A stretch of DNA of 64,000 bases. It comes from Entoloma clypeatum (Eukaryota > Basidiomycota > Agaricomycetes > Agaricales > Entolomataceae). The position numbers and the translations under genes are program-made. The DNA lies in the NCBI GenBank assembly GCA_963565915.1, contig OY751490.1, positions 3,224,001 to 3,288,000 on the forward strand. Reading direction: 5' to 3'. The notes below the pieces were generated by a model. The model searched no databases and had not been told where the DNA came from. It saw only the letters and a program-made list of their open reading frames with translations. Within the stretch, counting starts at the first letter, position 1, and each line of letters opens with the position of its first letter. This document shows positions 37,801-47,640 of the stretch, piece after piece.

Positions 37801-40250
37801 ATGGACGCACACCATCTCCACCGACGCAAATACAGCAAAGATGAGGACGAGAATACAGTTATCATGACACGTCCGATGCAGTTCGACGAGGCGAATGATG
37901 TGCAATTAATGGCAGCGCCGCCACCGCGCAGCCGTGTGCAGTCCACCCCACCCCATGCCCAGCATGCTCACTCTCATAGTTTCTCATCCATGGGCTTGGG
38001 CACCTCACCGCCGGCAAGGGGAGGCCTTCGAAATGGGCTCAACTTTCAACGTCCACCAAACGGCATAGCCCCCCATCCTTCATCTCCATTCCGAGCGTCG
38101 TTTGCGGCACCAAGCCTAGCACCACAGAGTTCTGGTGGCCATTCGAGAACCCGTTCCATCTCCGCATTCTCTCCCTCAGTCCGCTCCCCTTTGGTGTCGT
38201 CTTTTCCGCTCAGCTCATCCGCCCCGTCGCTTATACCCCCGCCGTCTCTCGATGGGTCGCATCCGCTGCCCCAACCCATTCCGTCATCGAGAAGACACCA
38301 GAGACTTCACTCTCGTAATATCTCCATCTTTTTTCCCCGTCCCGGCTCCCTCCCACCGAAATCTATATCTGAAGACGACCAGGAGCTCGGTGTCCCTGTC
38401 GATGAAGAAGCCCCCATGCCCATTCCTTCTGCAGGCTCCAGCATAAGCTTCCCCGGGTCCCGTAACGCAGAACCGCCAACTCCCTTAGGCGCCAATTTCA
38501 CCTTTGGCTCGCGCCCACCTTCCACAGGAGGACCGGCACCTGAACCAGGCCAAGGAAGAACACCAACGATATCTGCAACCAGACGCGGGCACCACCACAA
38601 ACATTCCATGTCGCACAACTTCTTCTCCTTCCTCGAGCCAGGCGCCAATCTCCGGCCACCGACAGAGGCGGACCTGCACACACAACCTACTCCTGTTCCA
38701 GTTTCCCCCTGGACACCGATCTCCGCCTTTCCTCGATCGGCTGAACAGACCAAGACGTCGCCTGATTCAGTTAGTAACAGCAGCCGTGACGACCACCCGC
38801 CACCCGAACGAAAGGATGACCTTGATGACGACCAAAGCCCACCTGGCGTAGTGGCGGCTGGTTTCTTCCAGTTTCTACTTGGAGCATGGTTGTGGGTGTC
38901 CGGGCAGCAGACAGGATCATTGTCTATCACGGGGCTTGGGTACTGGGTGGTGTTTGATGCGTTTGGTGTGGGACTGTCTGGTTTCCTTCCGCAGTGGCTC
39001 AAACTTCGACCAAGGAAGGCGGAAACACCGAAGGAAAGACAAAGGAGGCAGATACGGAGATCTTATGGGTGGGTATCGTACTTTCAGTCGTTTTTTTTGC
39101 TATTGTATTGATGACTTTTTGACTAGCAATGCACCTGTCGAGACGGTGCTCATGTTTGCACAGGCAGTGTATCTTATGTTTTCTTCGGTGTACGTGTGCA
39201 AAGAGACAGTGGAGCACCTTTTGCTGAGCGCTGGTGGTGAAGAGGGTCACCATCATCACCACAGCGATGAGAACGAGGGTTTGGCAGGGTGAGTCATGGT
39301 ATTCCCCGTTTCTGTGTGGTGTCAACTGAAGCGCCTCACAGGATTGATTTTCCGATTAGTCTGGCATTTATGACGCTTATTTCAGTCATGGGGACATCAC
39401 TTATTTATAACAACCATTCAAAATTAGTAAACGGTATGATTGACACCGATTTTTAATCTCTCCTCTCGAGTTGAAGACTTTCGATAGTCACAGGAAATAG
39501 GATATCCTCCCTGCGGAACGTGATTCGTTCTCTGTACTCGTCATCGCGGCAACCGTTTCATGATCCATTACCTACATCGCGCCTCGGCATCATGTTATCC
39601 AATCCCTTCGCCTCCTGCCCGCTGTTCTTCTGTTCTGCGGTCCTGATCCTTGCGCTCTTTGTTCCGCCGTATGTGTGACCTTGCCCGCCTTTCCTTGGCC
39701 AACACACTCACCTTTGTATAAAAGGACACAGCAGAGAACGTGCGATCTCGTCTTGGCAGGGATCATCGCAGTCGTCACCTTCAAAGTCGCCTATCGAGCA
39801 TGTGTCATTCTCGGCACCGTACTGCTGCAGACCGCACCAGCTCGGGGCTCCCCCAGTGGCAAAATGGAGGCATTTCTACGAGCAATGCGGGAGGTTCGTC
39901 CTCATTCATGCTCCTCGGTTGGAGATTCTCATTTCGGGAAACTTTGACAGGTCGAACGCCACCCTCAGGTGTTGCACCTCCCTGCTCCACACATTTGGCA
40001 ACTCACACCCTCCCCTTCGCTGTACCTGCCTGCCACAAGCGGGAAAGCGTACAATGGAGCTGCAGTTGAGTCGCTGGTAGTGACTATCGAGCTGCATGTG
40101 AGGCAAGACTTGGGCGATGATGACGTGCTCAAGCTGACAAGGTGGGCATGGGAGAAGTGTGCGAGCGCGTTGGGTGGTGGAAAGCTGAGGAAAGAAGGTG
40201 GGACCGAGACTGGGGGACCAGAGGTGACGGTGGGTGTCGTCAGGGGATGA
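37801..40250 (+). CDS. ZRG17: Cation diffusion facilitator, Zrg17/Cis4-type zinc transporter
   Basis: A zinc transporter subunit of the ER/Golgi; in yeasts Zrg17 pairs with Msc2/Cis4. A long Pro/Ser-rich cytosolic N-terminus (about 350 residues, MDAHHLHRRKYSKDEDENT...) precedes the membrane domain: VVAAGFFQFLLGAWLWVSG, SITGLGYWVVFDAFGVGLSG, APVETVLMFAQAVYLMFSSV, DFPISLAFMTLISVMGTSL and LGIMLSNPFASCPLFFCSA. A His-rich loop (EEGHHHHHSDENE) lies between helices. The C-terminal domain has VTIELHVRQDLGDDDVLKLT. The final exon starts near 39950, and the stop is at 40248-40250. About six exons. The metal-site HxxxD pattern is degenerate (FDAFG), as in Zrg17-type partners. Confidence 0.88.
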
Positions 40251-40556
40251 ATCTGACTTGTTTGCGGTAGATTTTTATTATTTTGATACCATTGAGTAGA
40301 GCCAGTTGCTTTGACTATGCACAAGATAATCTAAGCGGTTCATGCTGTGGCAGTGAGAAGACCTTGGGCAGATGTACAAGGTTCCAACAATGACCCAGGG
40401 TCCGCGATCTATTGACATAAGGTAAACTATGGTTCAACATGAGGGATAGATCTTGGATATAATTTTGAAATAGAGAGCAACGAAAGGGGGCGGAAAGTAA
40501 GACGATGGGATTTTGCTAGCGTACACGGATTGGAAGGTGTTTTGAGGCGGTATGAC
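40251..40556. other. Convergent intergenic region
   Basis: 3' UTRs of the Zrg17-like gene and PCNA. No other feature seen. Confidence 0.55.
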
Positions 40557-41868
40557 CTAGTCATCGCCGATCTTGGGCGCAAGGAAATACCTGATATGCC
40601 CCTGACCAAAGTCATATGATACCTGGATGGAACGTGACATGAGATGGGCGGAATTGAAGAAACCACACACTCACCAAAAGAGGCACATCATTGCTCATCA
40701 TGAGCTGTACTTTGGAAGACAAGCTTGCACTCTTTGAAAAGTTGACGAGGTATTTGAGTGAGAAGGTAAGAGAAACATGCGAATTCATCTCGATGCGAAC
40801 ACCCTCGAAGTCATCATCCGAGTCTTCATCATCATCATCAGCCTTCTTCTTGCCTTTGCGTTTGGTGCCCGTTTTAGCCTTCTTCACAGGTTTTTTCGAT
40901 GTAGACCCTTTCTTTTTCCTTTTCTTCCCGTTCTCTTCGTCATTCTCATCATCCTCTTCTTCGCCCTGCTCTTCTTCTCCCTCATCATCCGACTGTGGTT
41001 TGAACTCCTCTTCCCCATCTTCGTCCATATCGACATCGCCGTCGACCTCCTTCTTCACCTCTTTCTTCTTCACACCTCCCTCATCGTTCTCTTCACCTTC
41101 CTCCGCGTCATCTGCGCCTTCCTTATTCTTGGGCTTTTTCTCTTTGGGTTTGATTTTCCCGATACTTGCGCCCTCCGTTGGCCGCAGCAGCACGCTCCCG
41201 TTGGCCGCCTCTCCGTCGCTTGCGAAGCGCACGCCTTCTTTGCTGACCTCGATGCGCACGCTCTCACCGAGCAACGAGAGATCCCGGACGATGCGCGTGA
41301 ACTCGGCTGAAGGCATGGTCACACGTGCCTCATAATCAGTGTCGGGAATGCCAAGCGTGTCGGAGTCGATGTCCATGAGTTTCATGTCATATTCAGCTAT
41401 GCGGTCGGACGCTGAGAGGGAAGAGCGTCAGTATGTCTTTCACAATGTGTGTAAGCGGAGTAGAGAAGGACGCGTTTCTTAAGAGAGGAAAACGTACATT
41501 TGGCTTCGTATACGAGGTTTAGAACATCAGCCTCATCGGCAGCTTTCAAGGTGCACTCGTCATCGTCCTTGGCGCACTTGAGAACCTTTGTGAGGCTGGT
41601 GAGATTGACACCGAGCGGCATTGGGCGGTCACAGCGATAACGTTTGAAGCCAGTTGCCTGTAGTAGTACAGACACGAGCGCGACGTGTGAGTTGTCCATC
41701 GCTTGGAGATTTATGCCCTCCTCGTTGCATTCGAAGTTGGCGTCTGTGACGAGCTCCTTGATGGCTATGATATAGGATTAGATTGAGTTTATTGAGAAAA
41801 TGGACCCAAAACTTGCAATCAAGGAGCTTTTTGAACATGCCAGCTTCGGAAAGTTTGGCTTCGAGCAT
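40557..41868 (-). CDS. POL30: PCNA sliding clamp with a large charged insertion
   Basis: The trimeric DNA polymerase processivity clamp. Four exons (41868-41817, 41764-41498, 41411-40675, 40622-40557) give 373 residues, against about 260 in most eukaryotes. Normal PCNA blocks are [122 protein letters not shown] and [14 protein letters not shown]. The extra residues (about 191-309) sit in the second domain between [15 protein letters not shown] and EGVRIEM. They are two acidic runs plus a Lys-rich stretch resembling a nuclear localisation signal. The first intron (41816-41765) has a GC donor (GCAAGT). An MCB-like ACGCGT lies 24 bp upstream of the ATG. Confidence 0.95.
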
Positions 41869-41891
41869 TGTGAGAGAGAATGAAAGCTGGG

Positions 41892-41897
41892 ACGCGT
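41892..41897. promoter_or_regulatory. MluI cell-cycle box (ACGCGT) upstream of PCNA
   Basis: ACGCGT inside the palindrome GACGCGTC lies 24 bp before the PCNA start codon. MCB sites bound by MBF/DSC1 drive G1/S expression of replication genes in fungi. It is a single copy, so function is inferred from position and target gene. Confidence 0.45.
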
Positions 41898-42822
41898 CAG
41901 GTCACAGTGCGATATTGCTTTTGTCACGTCACGCATCACCCCGCGACATACATCATGATAGTCGACTCCCCCTCTCGACGCCCTCCCGTCCCTCCCCATT
42001 CCGTCTTTTTACCTCGCAGCCTCCTCGCAAGCACCGCTATGCGCCGTTTCGGATTGAGTCCAGATTTGGTGAGTTCCGTCGTGAGTTTGTATTGTTGAGT
42101 GGCCTGTCCACATCGAAGCTATTTTCGCCAAGTGTGTCCCAAATAATAGCAAGAGAAGTATCATGATGGGACGCATGGTCTAACTAAGGGATAAATTCGA
42201 GATGCACTTCGGGGCAACATGATGACGTCCTTGGTTCTGTCCTCAAAGCATGGCAACCAGAGAAGACGCTGCATTCGCTCACCAATCGATTCAATATATG
42301 CCTCCGCCGTGCTGAAATATGAATATGACTCTTGCGTCTGTTGGCTCAAACAGACGTCAAAGACGGACTCTGAATCCTTTGCAGAGCTCGACAGTTTGCA
42401 CCTCCAAATCCTATCCACATGTTGCACATACTATTCCTGATTCTGATACCTCGTTTTCGATGGAAAAAATCTATACTCGCACTCTTCAATCACCTTCTGG
42501 CGAAACTGTCCAGTCCGTGTTCAACCTGGATGCTAAATCTCACTCCATAGTAAACTTCGAGAGCCAGTCGAGAGCCATAAAGCACGGACAAGAAGTGAAC
42601 CGCTTTGAAATCGGACTTTGAAATTTGCCCAGTCCGCGTCGAATGACTCGTTTACAATGCTTGGTGCAGGTGCTATGTTTCCAGCGCTGCTACTCTCGTT
42701 GACGTTCTCTCTTTATCGCAGGTATCTATGGCTCGCCCACTACTCCATACCGATCAGAAGCCGAGTTAGAGGTTGCGTTTGACCCCGACAAAAGGTCTGG
42801 ATGCGGGTGAAGCTCTGAACCG

Positions 42823-42829
42823 TATATAA
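42823..42829 (+). promoter_or_regulatory. TATA box (TATATAA) of the IFI6-like gene
   Basis: TATATAA 54 bp before the ATG at 42884, a usual distance in Agaricomycete promoters. Pyrimidine-rich sequence follows it. Confidence 0.5.
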
Positions 42830-42883
42830 TCAACGACAAACGGCGCCTATCGAATTTCTTCAGGTTGGACCACAACTTACTCC

Positions 42884-43641
42884 ATGTCCTCCACCATTGA
42901 CGCCCACTCCCGCGCCCTCCTTGATCTAAAAAGCTTAGAAATCCACACTCTCGTCTCTACCTTCATTGCGTCTAATGCCGGTCAACCTCTCGTTAGGGCT
43001 GTAGTCTCCCTTCTCGATACAATCGCAGCAAAGGCCGATCTTCAACGCCTTATCACCGAGCTACTATCCACGTTAACTGATCGCCAATTCTACGACGGAT
43101 TGTTCCATGTACTCAAGGCTCACGTCGAGGCTCACCCGTGGCCAACGGCGTTCTTCATCGTCGGGGTCGTGTTGATGTGTAACCCACTGGCGATTGCGGG
43201 CTTCGGAACGTTGGGTCCTGTCGCGGGTAAGTCAATGGTTTTTTTTTACCTTCTCCTACAAATCACCGATTGGGTTGGTTTTTAGGTTCACTTGCGGCTG
43301 CGTGGCAGTCCACCATGGGAGGCGCTGTCGCCGCGGGAAGTGCGTTTGCTATCCTCCAGAGTTGGGGAATGTTATACTCTGTCGTGATCCCAGTCGCTGG
43401 GGCAGTTGTCGCGGCTAGTTCGATTGCAGCCGCAGCTGCGGGAGATCAAATCGCAAAGGCGGGTCACGATGCCTGGGTTATTGCAAATGCTGGTGGAAAG
43501 GAGGTTGGGAGATGGAGCAACGGGGAGTATGGTAGCCCTGTTACGCAATGGTGGAATGGCGCATATGGTGATCCGGTGACGCGCTGGTGGAAAGGAGAGC
43601 AGGGAGCGCTCGTGACGGAAAAGTTATGGGGAACTCAGTGA
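42884..43641 (+). CDS. ISG12/IFI6 (interferon alpha-inducible 6-16) family membrane protein with Trp-rich tail
   Basis: Two exons (42884-43226, 43286-43641) give 232 residues. The N-terminal 80 residues are helical and hydrophilic (DLKSLEIHTLVSTFIASN..., LITELLSTLTDRQFYDGL). Next are WPTAFFIVGVVLMCNPLAIAG and a Gly/Ala-rich hydrophobic block, GPVAGSLAAAWQSTMGG followed by AVAAGSAFAILQSWGM. This matches the ISG12/6-16 domain, in which a xAGSxAAxxxS motif precedes VAAGSxxAxLQSxG. Another hydrophobic stretch ends AAASSIAAAAAGDQ-like. The C-terminal 45 residues are an imperfect repeat of W-x-NGEYGSPVT. Animal relatives localise to mitochondria or ER; the fungal role is unknown. Confidence 0.75.
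43507..43632 (+). repeat. Trp-Asn-Gly/Asp-Pro-Val-Thr protein repeat
   Basis: Two to three diverged copies of a roughly 13-residue unit (W[SWK][NK]GE/AYG[SD]PVT[QR]W) close the IFI6-like protein. The DNA shows matching partial repeats, for example tggtggaa at two sites. Confidence 0.7.
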
Positions 43642-44011
43642 GAGACGGACTCGGCGATGAAAAAGTTGGGTTTTTTGGCAGTGTAACGCGTGTCAAGTGA
43701 TACATACTATTTCTGTGAGCATTAAGCCAGAGCCAAAACAGTGCACAGAGTGGTGGATCAAGACAACCTGTATACTGAGTCTGCTGCCAGTGAGTCATGG
43801 AGATCGATAATCAGCTTTCGGATTTCGATCACGACCCCGAACGAGCGGGTCTTCATGATCAACGTGGCCTGTTCTGTGCTGGTGGGGATGAGGTATTTTT
43901 GCGAGTCGCGGGGATGAGGTAGCTAGAGCCGTTCGCGTCTTATAGGCATGTACTTTGTCACCAAAATGGCATGCATCAAGCTGGGAATATGTACAGTGAA
44001 AGACCCTAAAA
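43642..44011. other. Convergent intergenic region
   Basis: 3' UTRs of the IFI6-like gene and sulfite oxidase; no gene recognised. Confidence 0.5.
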
Positions 44012-45270
44012 TTACCATTTCCCAATCCCCCAACCATTAAACGCAACACCCCTCAAATTCCAGGTCCCCTCCCTAGGTTGCATCTCACCCTTCTCATCGC
44101 GTGCACAACTGTAAACGACTCCGCTTTCGGGAACATCGTTCAGCTCCGCCTCCCAGAGCGTCCAACTCCATTTGCCTTCCTGGTATGTGATCTTGGCTTC
44201 GTGCCATGTCTTGCCACCATCGGTTGTCAATTGAACGGCCGCGACGTTGGCAGAGGGGGCAGGTACGGCATAACCTCTGACAAAAATAGTGGTAGGCGAG
44301 GTGAGTGTTACAGACCCGATGACAGAGTTCAGAGGGAGAGCAGTCATGCTGGGGTATTTTGACCAAACAGACTGTGCATCTTGTTTAGAGGCAACCTAAC
44401 GGGGTCCTTGAGGACATTTGTATACTAACATTTGTAATAAACAAACGGCTTACCGACGGTGGCAGAATCCTGTAATCTCGTTGTTGATAGAAGTTAGGAG
44501 ATTCGTTCGGGGATACGATGATTGTGTCGAGCCATTTGACCCAACGAGCACCTAGATAGCCAGGTACAACTACCCGCACAGGTCCACCATGTTCAGCTGT
44601 CAAAGGTTCGTCATTCATCTACCGAGGGGTTTAGGATGTTGGACAGTGATAGCAAGAAGACAGACGAACCTCGAAAGCGAGCAAAACATCGCCCTCAAGA
44701 GCCTTCTCTAATGATATGGAGGCGCCATAATATTCATCATCCTGGCATAATGTTGCATGGGAGGCGAAGCACACGTGTGAATTACCCGACGGCACGCCAG
44801 CATGCTGCAGCACGTCTCGCAATCTGACGCCGCCCCACTTGCAGTTGGCGATTACACCGCTATCCCATCCTACGCCACTAACAGGCTTGATGGCCCCCAT
44901 CTCATTACGTCTGTTTCCAGCACACTGGGAACAATATGACACTGGGCCAGATTGAAGATAGGAAAGAATCAGGACTCACTTGAAGAGCGGCAATGATTTG
45001 TACAGCAGGAAAGGTCGATTTCAGCGTGGAGAGTGAGAGATCGATTTCTTTTTCTACCCTGCCTTTCAGGGAGATGGTATAAGTATCCTCGTCGAATTCG
45101 CGCACAGGACCATGATTTCGACAATACACGAGGTCCTCAGGGGTCACCTTGAACTCTATCAACGAAGCGACAGGTGCCTCGGCATTGAACGGCTGGGATG
45201 CTTGGACAATTAGGATATCTGAGTGCGGGGGTTCAGCAGAGTAATCCATAGGCATGGTGGTAAGAATCAT
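44012..45270 (-). CDS. Sulfite oxidase, molybdopterin type without cytochrome b5 domain
   Basis: A molybdenum-cofactor enzyme oxidising sulfite to sulfate. The N-terminus has [20 protein letters not shown]. The Mo-pterin domain includes the Mo-ligand Cys in CAGNRRNEM, which directly follows an intron acceptor, then [37 protein letters not shown] and [14 protein letters not shown]. The C-terminal dimerisation domain has [40 protein letters not shown] and [12 protein letters not shown]. There is no N-terminal cytochrome b5 domain, no clear mitochondrial presequence and no SKL-type C-terminus (it ends GIGKW). This is the heme-less layout of plant-type sulfite oxidases. Start at 45270, or at 45255 (MPMDYS). 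About five exons. Confidence 0.92.
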
Positions 45271-45428
45271 GGTGAGAACAAGATCCGTGCCGTGTGCCGT
45301 AAGTTATCTGCAGAGCATTCGAAATGTCACAATGGCAGTTAAACATGTTGTATGGAATGCAGTGTATTGCCCCAGGGAGTGTTCTCAATAGCATTACACG
45401 TGATCTATCTATGCACTAGACAATTAAT

Positions 45429-45961
45429 TCAAGGTTCCAGTGAGGCAGGGAATGTGCCGTTTTCGCGCTGTTCGTCGAACTTGGCGATCTGAGGAGTGAG
45501 TGCAAGTGAGGAGGCGGAGGGAAATCAACATCATAAGGAATGAGCGCACCCATTCATCTGCAGTGAAGGGCATAAGACATTGAGAAAACAGGTGGATTGT
45601 ATAGAAGACGCACTTGGACACAGAGAGTTGTATGCTCTCTTGAATTGCTTGCAGGGCACAAAGTCCTCTCCCTTTGCCGCTATGCATTTGAAATGATCTA
45701 CATAGTTTTGGAAACTGGATCGACATCATTACGTGCTTCGCATTCTGAGAACACATGGACGCACCAATTCCTCGTCTGGTTGGTATTCGGGAAGCGAGCT
45801 GAAAAGTCCGGCCGTCAGGAGTGGTTGTCAATCGGCTTCATGCACAGCACTCATACCATCAAAGGGGACCGTCTGGAGAACAAAACGACTGGAAGAAGGT
45901 TCACGATTACAGTGAGAGAGAAATGGGAGACGACGAACCTTTGCTCTTGGGCTTCAGACAT
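45429..45961 (-). CDS. COX12: Cytochrome c oxidase subunit VIb
   Basis: A small intermembrane-space subunit of complex IV. Six exons (45961-45939, 45888-45857, 45798-45765, 45714-45614, 45557-45550, 45488-45429) assemble to 85 residues. Landmarks are VLQTVPFDARFPNTNQTRNC, NYVDHFKCIAAKGEDFVPC and YNSLCPNEWIAKFDEQRENG. The Cys pairs follow the COX6B pattern: CX9C (C-FQNYVDHFK-C) and CX10C (C-KQFKRAYNSL-C). Every junction has GT-AG ends and keeps frame. Exon 5 is only 8 nt (ATGAATGG), yet it supplies the conserved NEW. The gene was found by joining exons. It is divergent from PRP18, with 79 bp between starts. Confidence 0.94.
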
Positions 45962-46040
45962 GTTGCTGGTAGAGGAGTGAATGTTTTCGGGTTGCGGCGG
46001 AAAAGCTGGAAACAACTGCTTACATCAGCACCTAACCTTC
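45962..46040. promoter_or_regulatory. Very short shared promoter of COX12 and PRP18
   Basis: 79 bp separate the two divergent start codons, so both 5' UTRs and core promoters must be very short or overlap. No TATA or CCAAT box is visible. Confidence 0.4.
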
Positions 46041-47371
46041 ATGAACGCTCTCAAGTCGCTCGTTTCTGCTAAGCGTAAAGCCCTCGATGAAGACCCTCTT
46101 GCGGCCGCTAAACCGAACAAATACATGCGAAAGGGCGACATAGAACGTCTCAAGGAAGAGCTGAAGGCCCGTGAGGCAAAGGAGCGCGAGGAGGCTGCCC
46201 AACGCGATGCCGAAGCGAAAGCCGCGTCACAAAAACCATCATCAGTGAGTTTTCATTTCAATTGTGCTTGAGAGTTACAAATCCTTATTCTCTGATGGAG
46301 AATAGACCCCTTCACGTTCCGCTACACATTCGCCTCATCCCGGTGCGTTGGACGACTTATCGTCCAGCAGCACCCCCGTCCCAGAATCCTCGTTCAACAT
46401 CTCGAACGAAGAGACAATACGTCGACTGCGCGCCAAAGGACAACCCATCAGACTGTTCGGCGAGACGGACAAAGATCGGAGGCTCCGTTTGCGAGCCCTC
46501 GAGCTGATTGAGGAGAAGGGTCATGAGCGACAAGGCGGCCAGAATGACTTCAAGAAGGCATTGGAGGACGTTGAGAATGTCGAAAAGGAGCTCCAAAAGA
46601 AGAATAACAAGGGCAAAAAGAAGGATGACTCTGACCAGCCAGAGATGGGCGTTCTGGATTTGGGGCTCATCAAAACGGATCCAGACAAGTTGTACCCTCT
46701 TATATACTATGCTCTCAAGCGGACTCTAAAGGAATGGGGGGAGGCTATGGACGAGCGACCAGGTGAGAGCATTTTAACAACCAACTGATGGTTGCTGACG
46801 GTACGGCCAACACAGAGCATATCAAGCGCACCACGCAAGGAAAACTTGCTGCAGCTACTCAAGTCCAATCCGCCGAATATCTCAAACCGCTTTTCAAAAC
46901 ACTCCGTTCACGAGTACGTTGCCAATTGCTCCTTTTCGCTTCTTCGGTTGATATTTTTTTGTAGAGTCTTCCCGGAGATATGTTAGTCCGCATAGCAGAA
47001 ATCGTACACCACATGCAAAAACGGCAATATCAACGCGCGAACGACTCTTACCTGCGACTCTCCATAGGCAATGCTCCATGGCCCATTGGAGTTACCATGG
47101 TCGGGTATGTAACATTCACATCTGCCAGAATTCTTGATACTCATCATATCATATCAGTATTCACGAACGTTCTGCGCGCGAGAAGATTTCTGCAGATCAG
47201 GTAGCGCATGTATTGAACGATGAAGTCAGTCGGAAGTATATACAAAGTCTAAAAAGGTGAGTTGACATATTGGGAATGAATTTGCGCGCAAGACTTCTGA
47301 TCCTTCACAGGCTGCTTACGTTTTCACAGACGAAGTACCCTCCAGAGGACATTTCACAGCTGATGGGATGA
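46041..47371 (+). CDS. PRP18: Pre-mRNA splicing factor Prp18
   Basis: Acts with Slu7 in the second step of splicing (3' splice site choice). The start [20 protein letters not shown] opens a charged helical N-terminus, followed by the PRP4/PRP18-type SFM motif [19 protein letters not shown]. The C-terminal Prp18 domain has [38 protein letters not shown] sequence, [19 protein letters not shown] and [20 protein letters not shown]. The stop follows [11 protein letters not shown]. About seven exons with small introns; those near the 3' end fall inside the highly conserved loop region. Confidence 0.94.
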
Positions 47372-47640
47372 GGCGTACATACCCCAAAACTCGATGTACA
47401 TCATAGTCAACTAATGTTGGTAACAACGGCGGGGTATGTGCTGCTGTTGCTATACATTCCGATTGCACTTCTCTTGCCAGGCCCTGATGGTGCATATTAT
47501 GAGAAGGGACCAGTTTCCTCCCAAAGCCGATGTGTCGGGTGAGTTGACCAGTTTGGAGCAACTTCTTTGTGCAAGCATGCTGGTCCCTGGCATATAAAAT
47601 ATGATAAACAACTGTGATACAAATTAATTCTACTCAAAAT

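Larger units (their letters stand above)
41869..42883. other. Intergenic region between PCNA and the IFI6-like gene
   Basis: About 1 kb between divergent genes. Near 41953-42200 a + strand frame MIVDSPSRRPPVPPHSVF... could splice at a GTGAGT donor (42069) to an acceptor near 42150 and end YHDGTHGLTKG. That would be a tiny basic peptide of about 50 residues with no homolog I recognise. Other short frames at 42161-42621 show no recognisable domain. Confidence 0.4.

Noticed and set aside
40691..41335. Long + strand frames rich in Ser and Phe/Leu opposite PCNA
   Set aside because: They are antisense reflections of the GAA/GAC/AAG-rich insertion.
45597..45980. 127-codon + strand frame between sulfite oxidase and PRP18
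   Set aside because: It lies antisense to the well-supported COX12 exons.
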